Positions 39,657-48,618 of a stretch of 64,000 nt of DNA are shown here, piece by piece. Position 1 is the stretch's first letter. The number at the start of each line of letters is the position of its first letter. Position numbers and translations under genes: made by a program. Under the pieces are notes generated by a model that was given only the letters and a program-made list of their open reading frames with translations, was not told the origin of the DNA and did not search any database. Source of the stretch: Shewanella sp. 1CM18E (lineage in GTDB: Bacteria > Pseudomonadota > Gammaproteobacteria > Enterobacterales > Shewanellaceae). The DNA lies in assembly GCF_023161665.1 (NCBI RefSeq), contig NZ_JALNTW010000010.1:1-64000 (forward strand), given 5' to 3'.

Positions 39657-40273
39657 CTGATTGGTCTTACTTCAGACATACTTGCGGTAGCAATTAGCTA
39701 ATGGCATTTTTTAATATAGTGCTGGAGTGGGTGCAAGCATTGTTAAATTACAGTCACTCTTCTTGTTATATATCGAAGGTTACTTTCTATTTTTAGTTAA
39801 AAATATTTGTATGACCAAGCATCATAATATGTTTGCGGTTAAATATTATTCAAATAAAAGTAGTTTCTTAATTTTCTCACTTATTAGTTAAATGTATTTG
39901 AACACCTTCATCGACCCAATGTTTATCTTGTGTTGTATGTTGGTTTTATTTTTGTTTTTAAATATACAATCCGTTAACCTTATTTTAACAAATATATTAT
40001 TTTTGATACATGTGCACTGCTACTTATTTATCTTTTACTTAATCTTATTTCGCCTGCTATATTTCTTAAGTTGTTGCTTTGCATTTATTTTTTTGGGTTC
40101 CTAATTTTTTAAATGTATCAAATAATATCTTTATAGTTATTTTTATGTTGCGACTGTTGACATAAAAGTTAAATTTAAACAGTATTTAACTCAGAGGCGT
40201 TAACCGCTCGTTTAAATAAAACTAAAATAAATTTAACTATTCCATTTTTATTTCTGGAATTGAGGGAATTAAT
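39657..40273. other. AT-rich gene-free leader upstream of the TonB receptor
   Basis: About 620 bases of strongly AT-rich DNA. A 70-codon hydrophobic frame at 39892 has no ribosome site and is composed of the codons such DNA yields by chance; I do not call it. The receptor's promoter should be here, but I could not identify a convincing Fur box or other operator. Confidence 0.5.
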
Positions 40274-43027
40274 ATGAGCTCTGTATCATTAACAGCAAAA
40301 GCTATCCGTAGTAGCTTTATTGCTGCAGCCGCAACAAGCGTTGCTTTATCTGGGTTTGTTTATGCAGAAGAATCAGCTGCAGGAAGTAATGCAGAAGAAA
40401 GTGTTGAACGTATTCAGGTAACCGGTTCACGTATTAAGCGTGCAGACATGGAAACTTCTAGTCCTGTAAGCGTAATCGATGCCTCAGCTATTATGGCATC
40501 AGGTGCGACTTCTATTGATGACGTGTTACAGAAAATGACCGCGTCAGGCGGTGCAATGACCAATGCTGCTGTTAATAACGGCTCAGGCGGTAACGCTCGT
40601 GTTAACTTACGCGGTCTAGGCTCTAACCGTACTCTGGTATTAGTTAATGGTCGTCGTATGATTGCCTCTGGTACTGGTGCTGCTTCATCTGTGGATTTGA
40701 ACACGATTCCTGTTTCAATGATCCAACGTGTTGAAGTACTAAAAGATGGCGCGTCAGCTGTATACGGTACAGATGCGATTGCTGGTGTGGTAAACGTTAT
40801 TTTGAAGCGTGATTTTGAAGGCTTTGAAATGAATGTACAAACGGGTATGTCTGGTCACGGCGATGCCGATGAAACAAGCGTTGATTTTACCGTTGGTAAT
40901 ACGTTTGACAAAGGTAACGTAGTTATTAATGCCCAATTCACTAAACGTGGTGATGCAAGCCAGGCTGATAGGGACTTCTCTGAGTGTCCTATTGCTGAAA
41001 CTTCTGGCGGAAGTGAACTGTATTGTGGTGGTAGCTCATATTCAGAAGGCGGCCATATTTGGGGCGATAAGAACCATGGTATCGTAGGTTCAGGTGAAGA
41101 CGGTGCTTATGAAATAGGCGATAGTGGTTACTATGGTCACTATATTGCTGGTGATGACGGTAAAGCAAAGTTTGCTTACTTCGACCCGAATAAAACCGAA
41201 GCTGACTTAAGTGGTCGTGGTGGCGAATACCATGACTTTACTAATGAAGATAAATATAACTATTCAAAAGATAGCTATCTTTCAACACCGATGGAACGTT
41301 TGAACCTTTCATTCTCTGGTACTTATGAGCTATCAGATTCAATCATGTTCTTTTCTGAAGCTATGTACTCTAAGCGTTGGTCTGAGCAACAAATGGCTCC
41401 ACAGCCAATTTGGAACAGCACTGCGTGGGCGTACGATTCTTCTTGGATGAATAAAGAGCTGGTTGGTCATGTACAGGAAGGCGAAAAACTAAATTACGGT
41501 CGTCGTGTGGTTGAGTCAGGTACACGAGATTTCTCACAGGTTGTAGATACTGTTCGTGTAGTTGTAGGACTTGAAGGTGAGTTTGAAAACGGTTGGACTT
41601 GGGATGCCTCTTACAATAAAGGTAAGAATGACTCTGTAGACACTCTCGCAAACCTACATAACCTAGGTTCAATTAATGATGCAGTATTAGCACAAGAGTT
41701 TGATCCTTTTACTCAGTCTTCATGGGAAGGTGAGAGTATTGCACCGTATATTTATACAGAAATTAATGCTGGTGGCAGTGAGCTAGATATTATGGCCGCT
41801 ACGTTGTCAGGTGAAATAATGGAGCTACCTGCTGGAGTCCTAGGCTTTGCAGCTGGTTATGAGTTCAGAAAAGAGTCTGCTTATTATACGCCAGATTCAT
41901 TAACATCACAGGGGCTAGCGAATGATCCGCGTGTAGAGGCGACGGCCGGTTCTTTTGACGTAAATGAAGCATATGCTGAGCTTGCTATTCCATTACTAAG
42001 TGATTTACCGTTAGCGCAACAAGTTGATTTGAGTGCTGCTATCCGCTACTTTGATTACAGCACATTTGGTTCTGATAATACGTGGAAGCTAGGTCTAACT
42101 TGGCGCATGACTGATGACTTAATGGTTCGTGGTGGTATGTCTACTGCATTCCGTGCACCTACAGTCAGTGAGCTATATGGCGGTAAGTCTCCATCGTTTG
42201 ACCAAATTGTTCACCCAGCAACGGATCAAACCCAAGCAGAAGTGACTGTCGGTGGTAATCCAAATCTAACTCCTGAAGAAGCTGATATCACAACGCTAGG
42301 CCTAGTTTACTCACCTAGTTTTGTTGAAGGTCTATCTTTCACTGTTGATTACTACGATATTGAGATAAGCAATACAATTACAAAAGTATCTTCAAACTAC
42401 ATTGCAAATCAGTGTTTAGATGCCGGTGGCAATAAGATTAATACAGGTACTGCGCTATGTCAGTCTTCAAATATCGAAATTGATGGAACAGGTCGAATCT
42501 CATTTGATAACGGGCTACAAAACGTTGGTCAAACTAACACCTCTGGTTACGATATTAACGTGGCATATGTATTTGAAGGTTTAGGCTTAGATTGGAGAGC
42601 GGGTCTAGATACTTCACTTCTAAATGAATATGAAGAATTTGACCAAGACGGTAACAAGGTGGATTACCGTGGTTACATCACAGGTGGTGTCGGTGCTTAC
42701 GCTAAACTAAAGACTAACTTTAATTTGACTGCTACCGGTCGTGACTGGAGCGCAACATACGAAGCGCGCTATATCGACGGTATGGATTCATTTGCTTGTA
42801 AAGATGATCCATCAAAGTGCTATGCCCCTAGTGTAGATACTGTTATGTACCATGATCTATCTGCAACATATGACGTAACTGAAACGGTTCGCTTATCAGG
42901 TGGTGTAAACAACCTATTTGATGAGCAGCCTCCATATTACACAGGTAATAACGATTCAAATACTGACCCGTATACTTATGACGTACTTGGCCGCTACTTC
43001 TTTGTAAGAGCAAGTGTAAAGTTCTAA
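40274..43027 (+). CDS. TonB-dependent outer-membrane receptor
   Basis: 917 residues. Signal peptide to about residue 30 (ALSGFVYA), a TonB-box-like stretch (ESVERIQVTGSRIKR), and a plug domain (TSIDDVLQKM ... ARVNLRGLGSNRTLVLVNGRRM ... IQRVEVLKDGASAVYGTDAIAGVVNVILK). Then a 22-strand beta-barrel ends in Phe (FFVRASVKF). The barrel includes FRAPTVSELYGG and NPNLTPEEAD, typical of this class in Shewanella and Caulobacter. Substrate unknown; the class covers siderophores, peptides and glycans. Monocistronic, with an upstream AT-rich leader and a terminator after it. Confidence 0.93.
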   Translation: MSSVSLTAKAIRSSFIAAAATSVALSGFVYAEESAAGSNAEESVERIQVTGSRIKRADMETSSPVSVIDASAIMASGATSIDDVLQKMTASGGAMTNAAVNNGSGGNARVNLRGLGSNRTLVLVNGRRMIASGTGAASSVDLNTIPVSMIQRVEVLKDGASAVYGTDAIAGVVNVILKRDFEGFEMNVQTGMSGHGDADETSVDFTVGNTFDKGNVVINAQFTKRGDASQADRDFSECPIAETSGGSELYCGGSSYSEGGHIWGDKNHGIVGSGEDGAYEIGDSGYYGHYIAGDDGKAKFAYFDPNKTEADLSGRGGEYHDFTNEDKYNYSKDSYLSTPMERLNLSFSGTYELSDSIMFFSEAMYSKRWSEQQMAPQPIWNSTAWAYDSSWMNKELVGHVQEGEKLNYGRRVVESGTRDFSQVVDTVRVVVGLEGEFENGWTWDASYNKGKNDSVDTLANLHNLGSINDAVLAQEFDPFTQSSWEGESIAPYIYTEINAGGSELDIMAATLSGEIMELPAGVLGFAAGYEFRKESAYYTPDSLTSQGLANDPRVEATAGSFDVNEAYAELAIPLLSDLPLAQQVDLSAAIRYFDYSTFGSDNTWKLGLTWRMTDDLMVRGGMSTAFRAPTVSELYGGKSPSFDQIVHPATDQTQAEVTVGGNPNLTPEEADITTLGLVYSPSFVEGLSFTVDYYDIEISNTITKVSSNYIANQCLDAGGNKINTGTALCQSSNIEIDGTGRISFDNGLQNVGQTNTSGYDINVAYVFEGLGLDWRAGLDTSLLNEYEEFDQDGNKVDYRGYITGGVGAYAKLKTNFNLTATGRDWSATYEARYIDGMDSFACKDDPSKCYAPSVDTVMYHDLSATYDVTETVRLSGGVNNLFDEQPPYYTGNNDSNTDPYTYDVLGRYFFVRASVKF

Positions 43028-43055
43028 TCATAAAATAGTATTTAGTACATAATAA

Positions 43056-43080
43056 AAAACCTCCTTAATGGAGGTTTTTT
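43056..43080 (+). terminator. Terminator of the TonB receptor gene
   Basis: AAAACCTCC / GGAGGTTTT with a five-base loop and T-run, 28 bases after the stop. Confidence 0.87.
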
Positions 43081-43140
43081 TATGGCTATTTACAGCGACT
43101 ATCAATCGACACTTAATCATGAGCTTTAAAAGCAAACAAA

Positions 43141-43497
43141 CTAATGATTCAGTCTTAACTCTTGCCTATGCTGCTGACTAAAATGGTTACTGCAACTTAG
43201 ACAGCGTTGCTCTAGCGGATCTTTTGCTAAGCGTTCAGGCTCTATTTCATTCTCACAATCACTGCACACACCGTACAAACCAATTTCAAGCTGACAGCGA
43301 GCGGCATCTAAGCGCATCAGTTCAAAAAATAATGGGTGCTCACATAAGTGAACTTCAGTCATGATTTGAATGAGTTCACAAAGAGAATAATTAAGCTGGT
43401 CCATTAGCTTGATTTGCATTTCGGGGAGTGCAGCAATCTTGTCTCTTAACTCCGACTCTATATTCGATAGAGTCTGCTGGATTTGGCTGGTACTCAC
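43141..43497 (-). CDS. TraR/DksA-type C4 zinc-finger protein
   Basis: 118 residues. An N-terminal helical part that could form a coiled coil is followed by the finger YGVCSDCENEIEPERLAKDPL and CLSC, i.e. CxxC-17-CxxC as in DksA/TraR. These proteins enter the RNA polymerase secondary channel, but a coiled-coil tip with DksA-type acidic residues is not obvious, so the regulatory role is uncertain. Single gene, convergent with the TonB receptor. Confidence 0.85.
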   Translation of the reverse strand: MSTSQIQQTLSNIESELRDKIAALPEMQIKLMDQLNYSLCELIQIMTEVHLCEHPLFFELMRLDAARCQLEIGLYGVCSDCENEIEPERLAKDPLEQRCLSCSNHFSQQHRQELRLNH

Positions 43498-43626
43498 TTC
43501 TATTGCCTGTATTTATCGACTTTAACGGCCTATCAGTCTAATCAAGCAGTCATTCGGCGATATGACTGAGATCAAGTCAAACCAATATTTAGTGGATTAT
43601 GACGATAAATACGACTTAAGATTGAT

Positions 43627-44583
43627 CTAGTCAGGTAATTTGGCTCGTGCTTGGCGAAGAACCTGAATAATCTCATCTGCAGTTTTAAAGACCCTTAGTT
43701 CCCTAAACAGCTCATCTGCCTCGCTGTATTGGCGATTCAAGTATCCAAACCATTGCTTAATTCGAGCGGGGTAATAGGTGCTCTTACGGCCTTCTAGTTC
43801 TCGGTCAGTGTATTGCAACATGAGTTCTAGCGCTTGTTGCCAAGAGTAAGCCGCTTCACCTTTTATATGGGAAGCTAAATTTGGTAGCGATATTGCTCCA
43901 CGGCCAACCATAATGCTGTCGCAACCTGTAACTTGCATACAACGCTCAGCATCATCCTTATTCCAGATCTCACCATTAGCAATAACTGGAATTGGCAATT
44001 TATTATTGATATCGGTGATGTATTCCCAGTAAGCAGGCGGCTTATAACCGTCGACTTTACTGCGAGCATGTACAGCCAGCTCGCTGGCACCAGCTTCATA
44101 TATCGCAAGCGCATTTTCCATATAAAGTGACTTGTCGTTAAAGCCTAAGCGAATTTTGGCTGTTACAGGCTGGTCATTTGGCACTGCCTCTCGCATTGCT
44201 TTGACTACATTATAAAGCTGCTCAGGATACTGTAGCATCACAGCGCCGCCATTACTGCGATTGACCATTTTGGCAGGGCAGCCAAAGTTAACATCGATAC
44301 CTTTCGACCCCAGCTCAATTGCTCTGATAGCATTTTCTGCCATCCAGCCAGGCTCTTGGCCAAGCAGTTGCACTCGCACTGGTGTGCCAGATAGTGTTTG
44401 GCCACCATGTTGTAATTCTGGGCAAATACGATAGAACACCTTTTCAGGTAGTAGTTGATCAACCACGCGAACAAACTCGGTGACCATAAGATCATAAGGG
44501 TTGATTGCAGAGAGAATATCTCGCATTAAATCATCAACAACGCCTTCCATAGGCGCCAAAATTATTCGCACAGACTTGTCCAA
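43627..44583 (-). CDS. dusC: tRNA-dihydrouridine(16) synthase DusC
   Basis: 318 residues, matching DusC along its length. It carries the start IILAPMEGVVDDLMRDILSA, the subfamily signature VTEFVRVVDQLLPEKVFYRICPEL, and the catalytic Cys in NFGCPAKMVN. It reduces U16 of tRNA with FMN and NADPH. Single gene; the gap to the next gene on the other strand is 385 bases. Confidence 0.95.
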   Translation of the reverse strand: MDKSVRIILAPMEGVVDDLMRDILSAINPYDLMVTEFVRVVDQLLPEKVFYRICPELQHGGQTLSGTPVRVQLLGQEPGWMAENAIRAIELGSKGIDVNFGCPAKMVNRSNGGAVMLQYPEQLYNVVKAMREAVPNDQPVTAKIRLGFNDKSLYMENALAIYEAGASELAVHARSKVDGYKPPAYWEYITDINNKLPIPVIANGEIWNKDDAERCMQVTGCDSIMVGRGAISLPNLASHIKGEAAYSWQQALELMLQYTDRELEGRKSTYYPARIKQWFGYLNRQYSEADELFRELRVFKTADEIIQVLRQARAKLPD

Positions 44584-44968
44584 TATATCGCTATTTCAAG
44601 GCGCAGCATTCTACCTTATCGCAAACTCTGAGGCCAACATAAACAAGCCTCATAAGCCCTAGGCTCGGCTATTAACACTGACCGTAGGATATCTTTTAAA
44701 CCGTAATTGAACCTCAACCCTATATAAGTGGGCTGTTACTAAAACTGCAGATCTTGCTTTCATTAGATTAAAAATCGCAGTTAAACATCGAGATATCCAA
44801 GCCATATGTCCCGCGCATTATTTGACCTAACAGCTTTAATGAGCCATAAATGTGATAGATGTATAAAAATTGAAATTAAATTGCTAACGACAAGGTCTAG
44901 TTAAGCAAGCCAACAAAATGTGCCGTTGGTAACCGATATTAAAGTTGATTAAAGAAAAGGAAGATATT
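44584..44968. other. Divergent intergenic region between dusC and the RiPP cassette
   Basis: 385 bases without a gene. It must hold the promoters of dusC and of the peptide cassette. I looked for CueR-, CopY- and ECF-type elements and saw none that I could defend. AAAGGAAG just before 44969 is the precursor gene's ribosome site. Confidence 0.5.
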
Positions 44969-45397
44969 ATGAAATTAGTTAATAAAACTGCAATTACTGC
45001 TGCTGTAGGTGCTGTTGTAATGGGAAGTGCATTAACAGCCAGTGTACAAGCAAGTCCATTTGGTTATAGTGAAATGTCTGCCGGTTACCAATTATTCGCA
45101 GGCGAAGGCAAGTGTGGTGAAGGTAAGTGTGGCGGCGAGAAGAAAGATGCCAAAGAAGGTAAGTGCGGTGAAGGCAAATGTGGTGGCGACAAAGCTAAAG
45201 CCAAAGAAGGTAAGTGTGGCGAAGGCAAGTGCGGTGGCGACAAAGCTAAAGCCAAAGAAGGTAAGTGTGGCGAAGGCAAGTGCGGTGGTGACAAAGCTAA
45301 AGCCAAAGAAGGTAAGTGTGGTGAAGGCAAGTGCGGTGGCGACAAAGCCAAAAAAGAAGGTAAGTGCGGCGAAGGTAAATGTGGTGGTTCAAAATAA
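44969..45397 (+). CDS. hvfA: HvfA-like Cys-repeat RiPP precursor (copper-binding oxazolone/thioamide peptide type)
   Basis: 142 residues from the ATG at 44969. Signal peptide MKLVNKTAIT...ASVQA (about 27 residues), a short linker, then from residue 46 six units of EGKCGEGKCGG plus a DKAKAK-type spacer. This gives 12 EGKCG motifs and 12 Cys, with no Cys elsewhere. EGKCG is the motif in Haemophilus HvfA, where the MNIO enzyme HvfB and partner HvfC convert Cys to Cu-binding oxazolone/thioamide groups. The same two partners follow here. The product should be an exported copper-binding or copper-buffering peptide. The modification is inferred. Confidence 0.88.
   Translation: MKLVNKTAITAAVGAVVMGSALTASVQASPFGYSEMSAGYQLFAGEGKCGEGKCGGEKKDAKEGKCGEGKCGGDKAKAKEGKCGEGKCGGDKAKAKEGKCGEGKCGGDKAKAKEGKCGEGKCGGDKAKKEGKCGEGKCGGSK
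45104..45394 (+). repeat. 51-base tandem repeats encoding the Cys motifs
   Basis: Six units inside the precursor gene. The first four have a 51-base (17-codon) period, the fifth is one codon shorter and the sixth is truncated. Units 2-4 encode identical peptides and differ only at a few third positions, so copy number could change by recombination or slippage. Confidence 0.9.
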
Positions 45398-45415
45398 GCT
45401 TTCCCAGCACTAAAA

Positions 45416-45448
45416 AGGGGTCAGCATATCGCTGGCCCTATTTGTTTG
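45416..45448 (+). terminator. Attenuator-like hairpin between precursor and enzyme genes
   Basis: GGGGTCAGC / GCTGGCCCT forms a nine-pair stem (two G:U) with an ATATC loop, followed by an imperfect T-tract (ATTTGTTTG). It starts about 20 bases after the hvfA stop. It looks like a leaky terminator that would give more precursor than enzyme mRNA. Confidence 0.7.
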
Positions 45449-45471
45449 TGAGAATAATGTAGGCGTGCAGT

Positions 45472-46320
45472 ATGACAAATAATAGGCTTAATCAAGGACA
45501 AGTTGGATTGGGACTTAGGCGAGAAATGTTAGATGAGTTTTGCCAAATAGTGCCTAACGACATTAACTTTTTTGAAGTAGCACCTGAAAACTGGATGACG
45601 CTTGGTGGCAAGTTTGGCAGACAGTTTAGAGAGTTGACCGAAAAGCATGAGTTTTATTGCCATGGTTTATCACTTTCTATTGGTAGCCCAGAGCCGCTAG
45701 ATCTTGAGTTTGTTAAAAACGTAAAAGCCTTTTTAGACTTACACCAAATTAGCACCTATTCAGAACATTTAAGTTACTGCTCTGGCAGTGGCCATATGTA
45801 TGATTTAATGCCAATTCCTTTTACAGCAGACGCTGTAATGCATGTTGCTAAGCGAGTAAAACAGGTAGAAGACATTATTGAACGACCTTTGATTTTAGAG
45901 AATGTTTCTTTTTATGCTGCGCCAGGGGCAGAGATGTCCGAGGTTGAGTTTGTTAACGCAGTCATGCAAGAAGCTGACTGTAAAATGCTTCTGGATGTAA
46001 ATAATATCTACGTAAATTCGATTAATCATAACTACGATGCGCTTGAGTTTTTAAAGGCGATGCCAACAGACAGGATTGCTTATTTACATATAGCTGGACA
46101 CTATGAGGAAGCTGAAGATCTGATAGTGGATACGCATGGGGCAGATATTATAGATCCGGTATGGAAGTTACTCGAAGCATGTCATCAATTTCATGGCGTT
46201 TATCCAACCTTGCTTGAACGCGATTTTAATATTCCCAGCACCAAAGAGCTACTGTTGGAGATCAATCAGGTTCATGATTATCAAAATCGGCATTTAACCA
46301 GTGTAAAGAGGAGTGCTTAA
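45472..46320 (+). CDS. hvfB: MNIO (DUF692) multinuclear iron oxidase, HvfB-like
   Basis: 282 residues of the DUF692 TIM-barrel family. Probable iron ligands are spread along the chain: CHGLS, YSEHLS, LILENVS, LLDVNNIYVN, YLHIAGH, VDTHG and LLERD. MNIO enzymes use two or three iron ions and oxygen to rebuild Cys or Asn residues in peptides. The precursor upstream and the DUF2063 partner downstream place it in the HvfABC type. Its stop codon overlaps the next start (TAATG). Confidence 0.92.
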   Translation: MTNNRLNQGQVGLGLRREMLDEFCQIVPNDINFFEVAPENWMTLGGKFGRQFRELTEKHEFYCHGLSLSIGSPEPLDLEFVKNVKAFLDLHQISTYSEHLSYCSGSGHMYDLMPIPFTADAVMHVAKRVKQVEDIIERPLILENVSFYAAPGAEMSEVEFVNAVMQEADCKMLLDVNNIYVNSINHNYDALEFLKAMPTDRIAYLHIAGHYEEAEDLIVDTHGADIIDPVWKLLEACHQFHGVYPTLLERDFNIPSTKELLLEINQVHDYQNRHLTSVKRSA

Positions 46321-47075
46321 TGAGCTTTGTTGATGTGCAACAAAATTTTATGGATTATATAAAAGATCCATCTTTACCTTTGCCTGATGGTATTGAAGCA
46401 CGCCGAATGAAAATATATCGCGAGCTTTTTTTTAATAACATCGATGGTTTTGTGTCGAATGCCTTTCCTGTGTTGAAGAGTTTATATGCCGAGCAAGATT
46501 GGCTTAAATTAGTGCAGACATTTTTTATTAATCATGACTGTAAAACGCCGATTTTTATTGAGATTGCACAAGAGTTTTTACTGTTTTTACAAACACAGTA
46601 TCAGACAACTGAGCAAGATCCGCCTTTCATGTTAGAGCTTGCCCATTATGAATGGTTAGAGTTAGTTGTTGCCGTAGCACAAGATGATCCTAATCAGCAA
46701 TTGATAGAGACTGGTTGGCAAGAGATAACTCAAATTAAGCTATGCGTTTCTACTGCGGCACAAATTGCGCAATACGCTTTTGATGTGCAGCATATTAGTC
46801 CTAGTCATCAACCAAGTGAACCGAGTGACAATCCGCAGTTCTTTTGTATTTACCGTGATGCTGAAGAAGAGGTCGTTTTCTTGCAATTAAACCCATTAAC
46901 CGCGCAAGTACTTGCCTATATGGCGCAATACAATTATGTGGATTATGAAGTGTTAATTGATTGGTTATTAACAACATACGCTCAGATTGAACCCGATGCG
47001 CTGCGACAAGGTTGCCAGCAATTACTGATGGATCTCAGTAGTAAAGGCATAATTAAACAATTTATTGAGCAATAG
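46320..47075 (+). CDS. hvfC: DUF2063 partner protein, HvfC-like
   Basis: 251 residues. The N-terminal half (MDYIKDPSLPLPDGIEARRMKIYRELFFNNIDGFVSNAFPVLKSLY) is the DUF2063 domain. The C-terminal half (QLNPLTAQVLAYMAQYNYVDYEVLIDWLL) resembles a peptide-recognition winged helix. It forms a complex with the MNIO enzyme and presents the precursor. It starts within the hvfB stop codon, so the two are made together. The DoxX-type membrane gene often seen next in such cassettes is not present. Confidence 0.9.
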   Translation: MSFVDVQQNFMDYIKDPSLPLPDGIEARRMKIYRELFFNNIDGFVSNAFPVLKSLYAEQDWLKLVQTFFINHDCKTPIFIEIAQEFLLFLQTQYQTTEQDPPFMLELAHYEWLELVVAVAQDDPNQQLIETGWQEITQIKLCVSTAAQIAQYAFDVQHISPSHQPSEPSDNPQFFCIYRDAEEEVVFLQLNPLTAQVLAYMAQYNYVDYEVLIDWLLTTYAQIEPDALRQGCQQLLMDLSSKGIIKQFIEQ

Positions 47076-47166
47076 GCTTTACTATTAGGGGGACGGATCT
47101 CTATAATGACCGCAAAAATTGATCTAGATCAATAAATGCAGTTAACAATAATAATTAGAGGTATCT

Positions 47167-47286
47167 ATGAGTCAGCCGTTTAAAGACCCATTCAACATTG
47201 TTTATTTTATTGGTTTTATTCTTGTAATGTTAATTCCTACATTACCTGCTAGTTTGTCTTGGTTAAAGGTTATGGGACTAATTTAA
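47167..47286 (+). CDS. Single-helix small membrane protein, 39 aa
   Basis: Open frame from ATG 47167 to TAA 47284-47286 with AGAGG seven bases upstream. The sequence MSQPFKDPFNIVYFIGFILV is followed by a hydrophobic stretch and ends WLKVMGLI; it is probably one inner-membrane helix. It lies between the RiPP cassette and the ybaN-like gene. No family recognised. It may belong to the cassette or to ybaN; spacing does not decide. Confidence 0.6.
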   Translation: MSQPFKDPFNIVYFIGFILVMLIPTLPASLSWLKVMGLI

Positions 47287-47359
47287 TCCGCCTTTAAGTC
47301 TAGCTAATGTATACTGGCCGCTCATATTGAGTGGCTTTTTGGTTTATTAGGGTAGATTA

Positions 47360-47728
47360 ATGGTATTAAAACGTGGCTTTTTTCTAATTATTGGTCTTTG
47401 TAGCCTCGGATTAGGGATTTTGGGCATAGTGTTACCATTGTTGCCTACGGTACCTTTTATTTTGCTCGCCGCTTATTGTTTTGCGCGTTCGAGTGAGCGA
47501 CTTTATCAATGGTTAATGCGCCACCCTTGGTTTGCAGACGCACTTCGCGACTGGCAAGCAAAAGGTGCTATTCGCAAAAGCCTAAAGAAAAAAGCGTATA
47601 TCGTAAGTGGCCTTAGTTTTTCAGTCAGTATCGCGATTGTACCGCTCATTTGGGTAAAACTTTTATTAGTATGTCTTTGCGCTGGATTATTTTTCTATCT
47701 TCGTAGTATTCCTGAGCTTGAAGATTAA
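47360..47728 (+). CDS. ybaN: YbaN family (DUF454) membrane protein
   Basis: 122 residues with three or four membrane helices. The conserved DUF454 pattern is LGILGIVLPLLPTVPFILLAAYCFARSSERLYQWLMRHPWF ... GAIRKSLKKKA. Function unknown. In E. coli ybaN also lies directly before apt-dnaX, so the position is conserved. About 250 bases without any gene separate it from apt. Confidence 0.88.
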   Translation: MVLKRGFFLIIGLCSLGLGILGIVLPLLPTVPFILLAAYCFARSSERLYQWLMRHPWFADALRDWQAKGAIRKSLKKKAYIVSGLSFSVSIAIVPLIWVKLLLVCLCAGLFFYLRSIPELED

Positions 47729-47975
47729 GTCATTGTTGTATTGAGTCATTACATTGAAATCTAACTACTATTTTAGTTTTTAATCGCTTGCCTTTGCTAT
47801 AAAGAACAATCAAAAGGCAAAATCGTCTAGACAGAGCCTACACTTCTGCTGTTAGTTAGTTGCAACTGAGTATAAAGGGGCTTAAGCTTTACGCCGTTTT
47901 TTACACTTCAATGACATTGCAAGCTCAGCTATTGAGTCTTGTGTCAGCAAACTACATTAGATTAAGTATAGAATT

Positions 47976-48527
47976 ATGGTAATGAATACTGACAGCTTGG
48001 CACTAATAAAGAACAGCATTAAAACCATCCCTAACTACCCAAAAGAAGGGATTCTGTTTAGAGATGTGACTAGTTTATTAGAAGACCCACAAGCCTATAA
48101 ACTCACCATTGGCCTTTTAGCTGAGCAATACAAAGACCAAGGTTTTACTAAAGTTGTCGGTACTGAAGCTCGTGGCTTTTTGTTCGGTGCACCACTTGCA
48201 CTTGAATTAGGTATTGGCTTTGTGCCTGTACGTAAGCCTGGCAAGTTACCAAGAGAAACTATCTCAGAGAGCTATGAGCTTGAATATGGTCATGACGTTC
48301 TAGAGATCCATGTAGATGCTATTACTGCTGACGATAAAGTGCTTGTTATCGATGACTTGTTAGCAACTGGCGGCACAATCGAAGCAACTGTTAAGCTAAT
48401 CCGTAAGTTAGGCGGCGCAGTTAACGATGCAGCATTTGTTATTTCATTGCCAGATCTTGGTGGTGAAGAGCGTCTAAAGGCAATGGATTTAAATCTATTA
48501 AGCCTATGTGAGTTCGAAGGCGAATAA
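47976..48527 (+). CDS. apt: Adenine phosphoribosyltransferase
   Basis: 183 residues. The [19 protein letters not shown] region and the PRPP-binding motif [13 protein letters not shown] are present. It makes AMP from adenine and PRPP. The start at 47976 has a second ATG two codons later that is also possible. It is followed by about 200 bases of structured leader before dnaX. Confidence 0.96.
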   Translation: MVMNTDSLALIKNSIKTIPNYPKEGILFRDVTSLLEDPQAYKLTIGLLAEQYKDQGFTKVVGTEARGFLFGAPLALELGIGFVPVRKPGKLPRETISESYELEYGHDVLEIHVDAITADDKVLVIDDLLATGGTIEATVKLIRKLGGAVNDAAFVISLPDLGGEERLKAMDLNLLSLCEFEGE

Positions 48528-48618
48528 ATCTTTGCCTAGGTGATCACCTTATAAGATGAAGCGTAATCATAAAACTGATTATTCTTTATCTTAAAAGGCG
48601 AATTTATCACCGCCAAAC

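Noticed and set aside
39892..40104. Hydrophobic 70-codon frame in the AT-rich leader
   Set aside because: Composition is what AT-rich DNA gives by chance (Leu, Phe, Ile, Tyr runs); no ribosome-binding site.
44584..44968. Copper-responsive (CueR-like) operator upstream of the RiPP cassette
   Set aside because: Looked for a dyad of the expected type and found none convincing.
45085..45351. Pro/His/Leu repeat protein on the minus strand of the RiPP precursor gene
   Set aside because: It is the mirror image of the 51-base repeats; its periodicity is inherited from the plus-strand gene.
45104..45394. Tandem repeats as a CRISPR array or assembly artefact
   Set aside because: Repeats are in frame, contiguous without spacers, and encode the known EGKCG motif downstream of a signal peptide.
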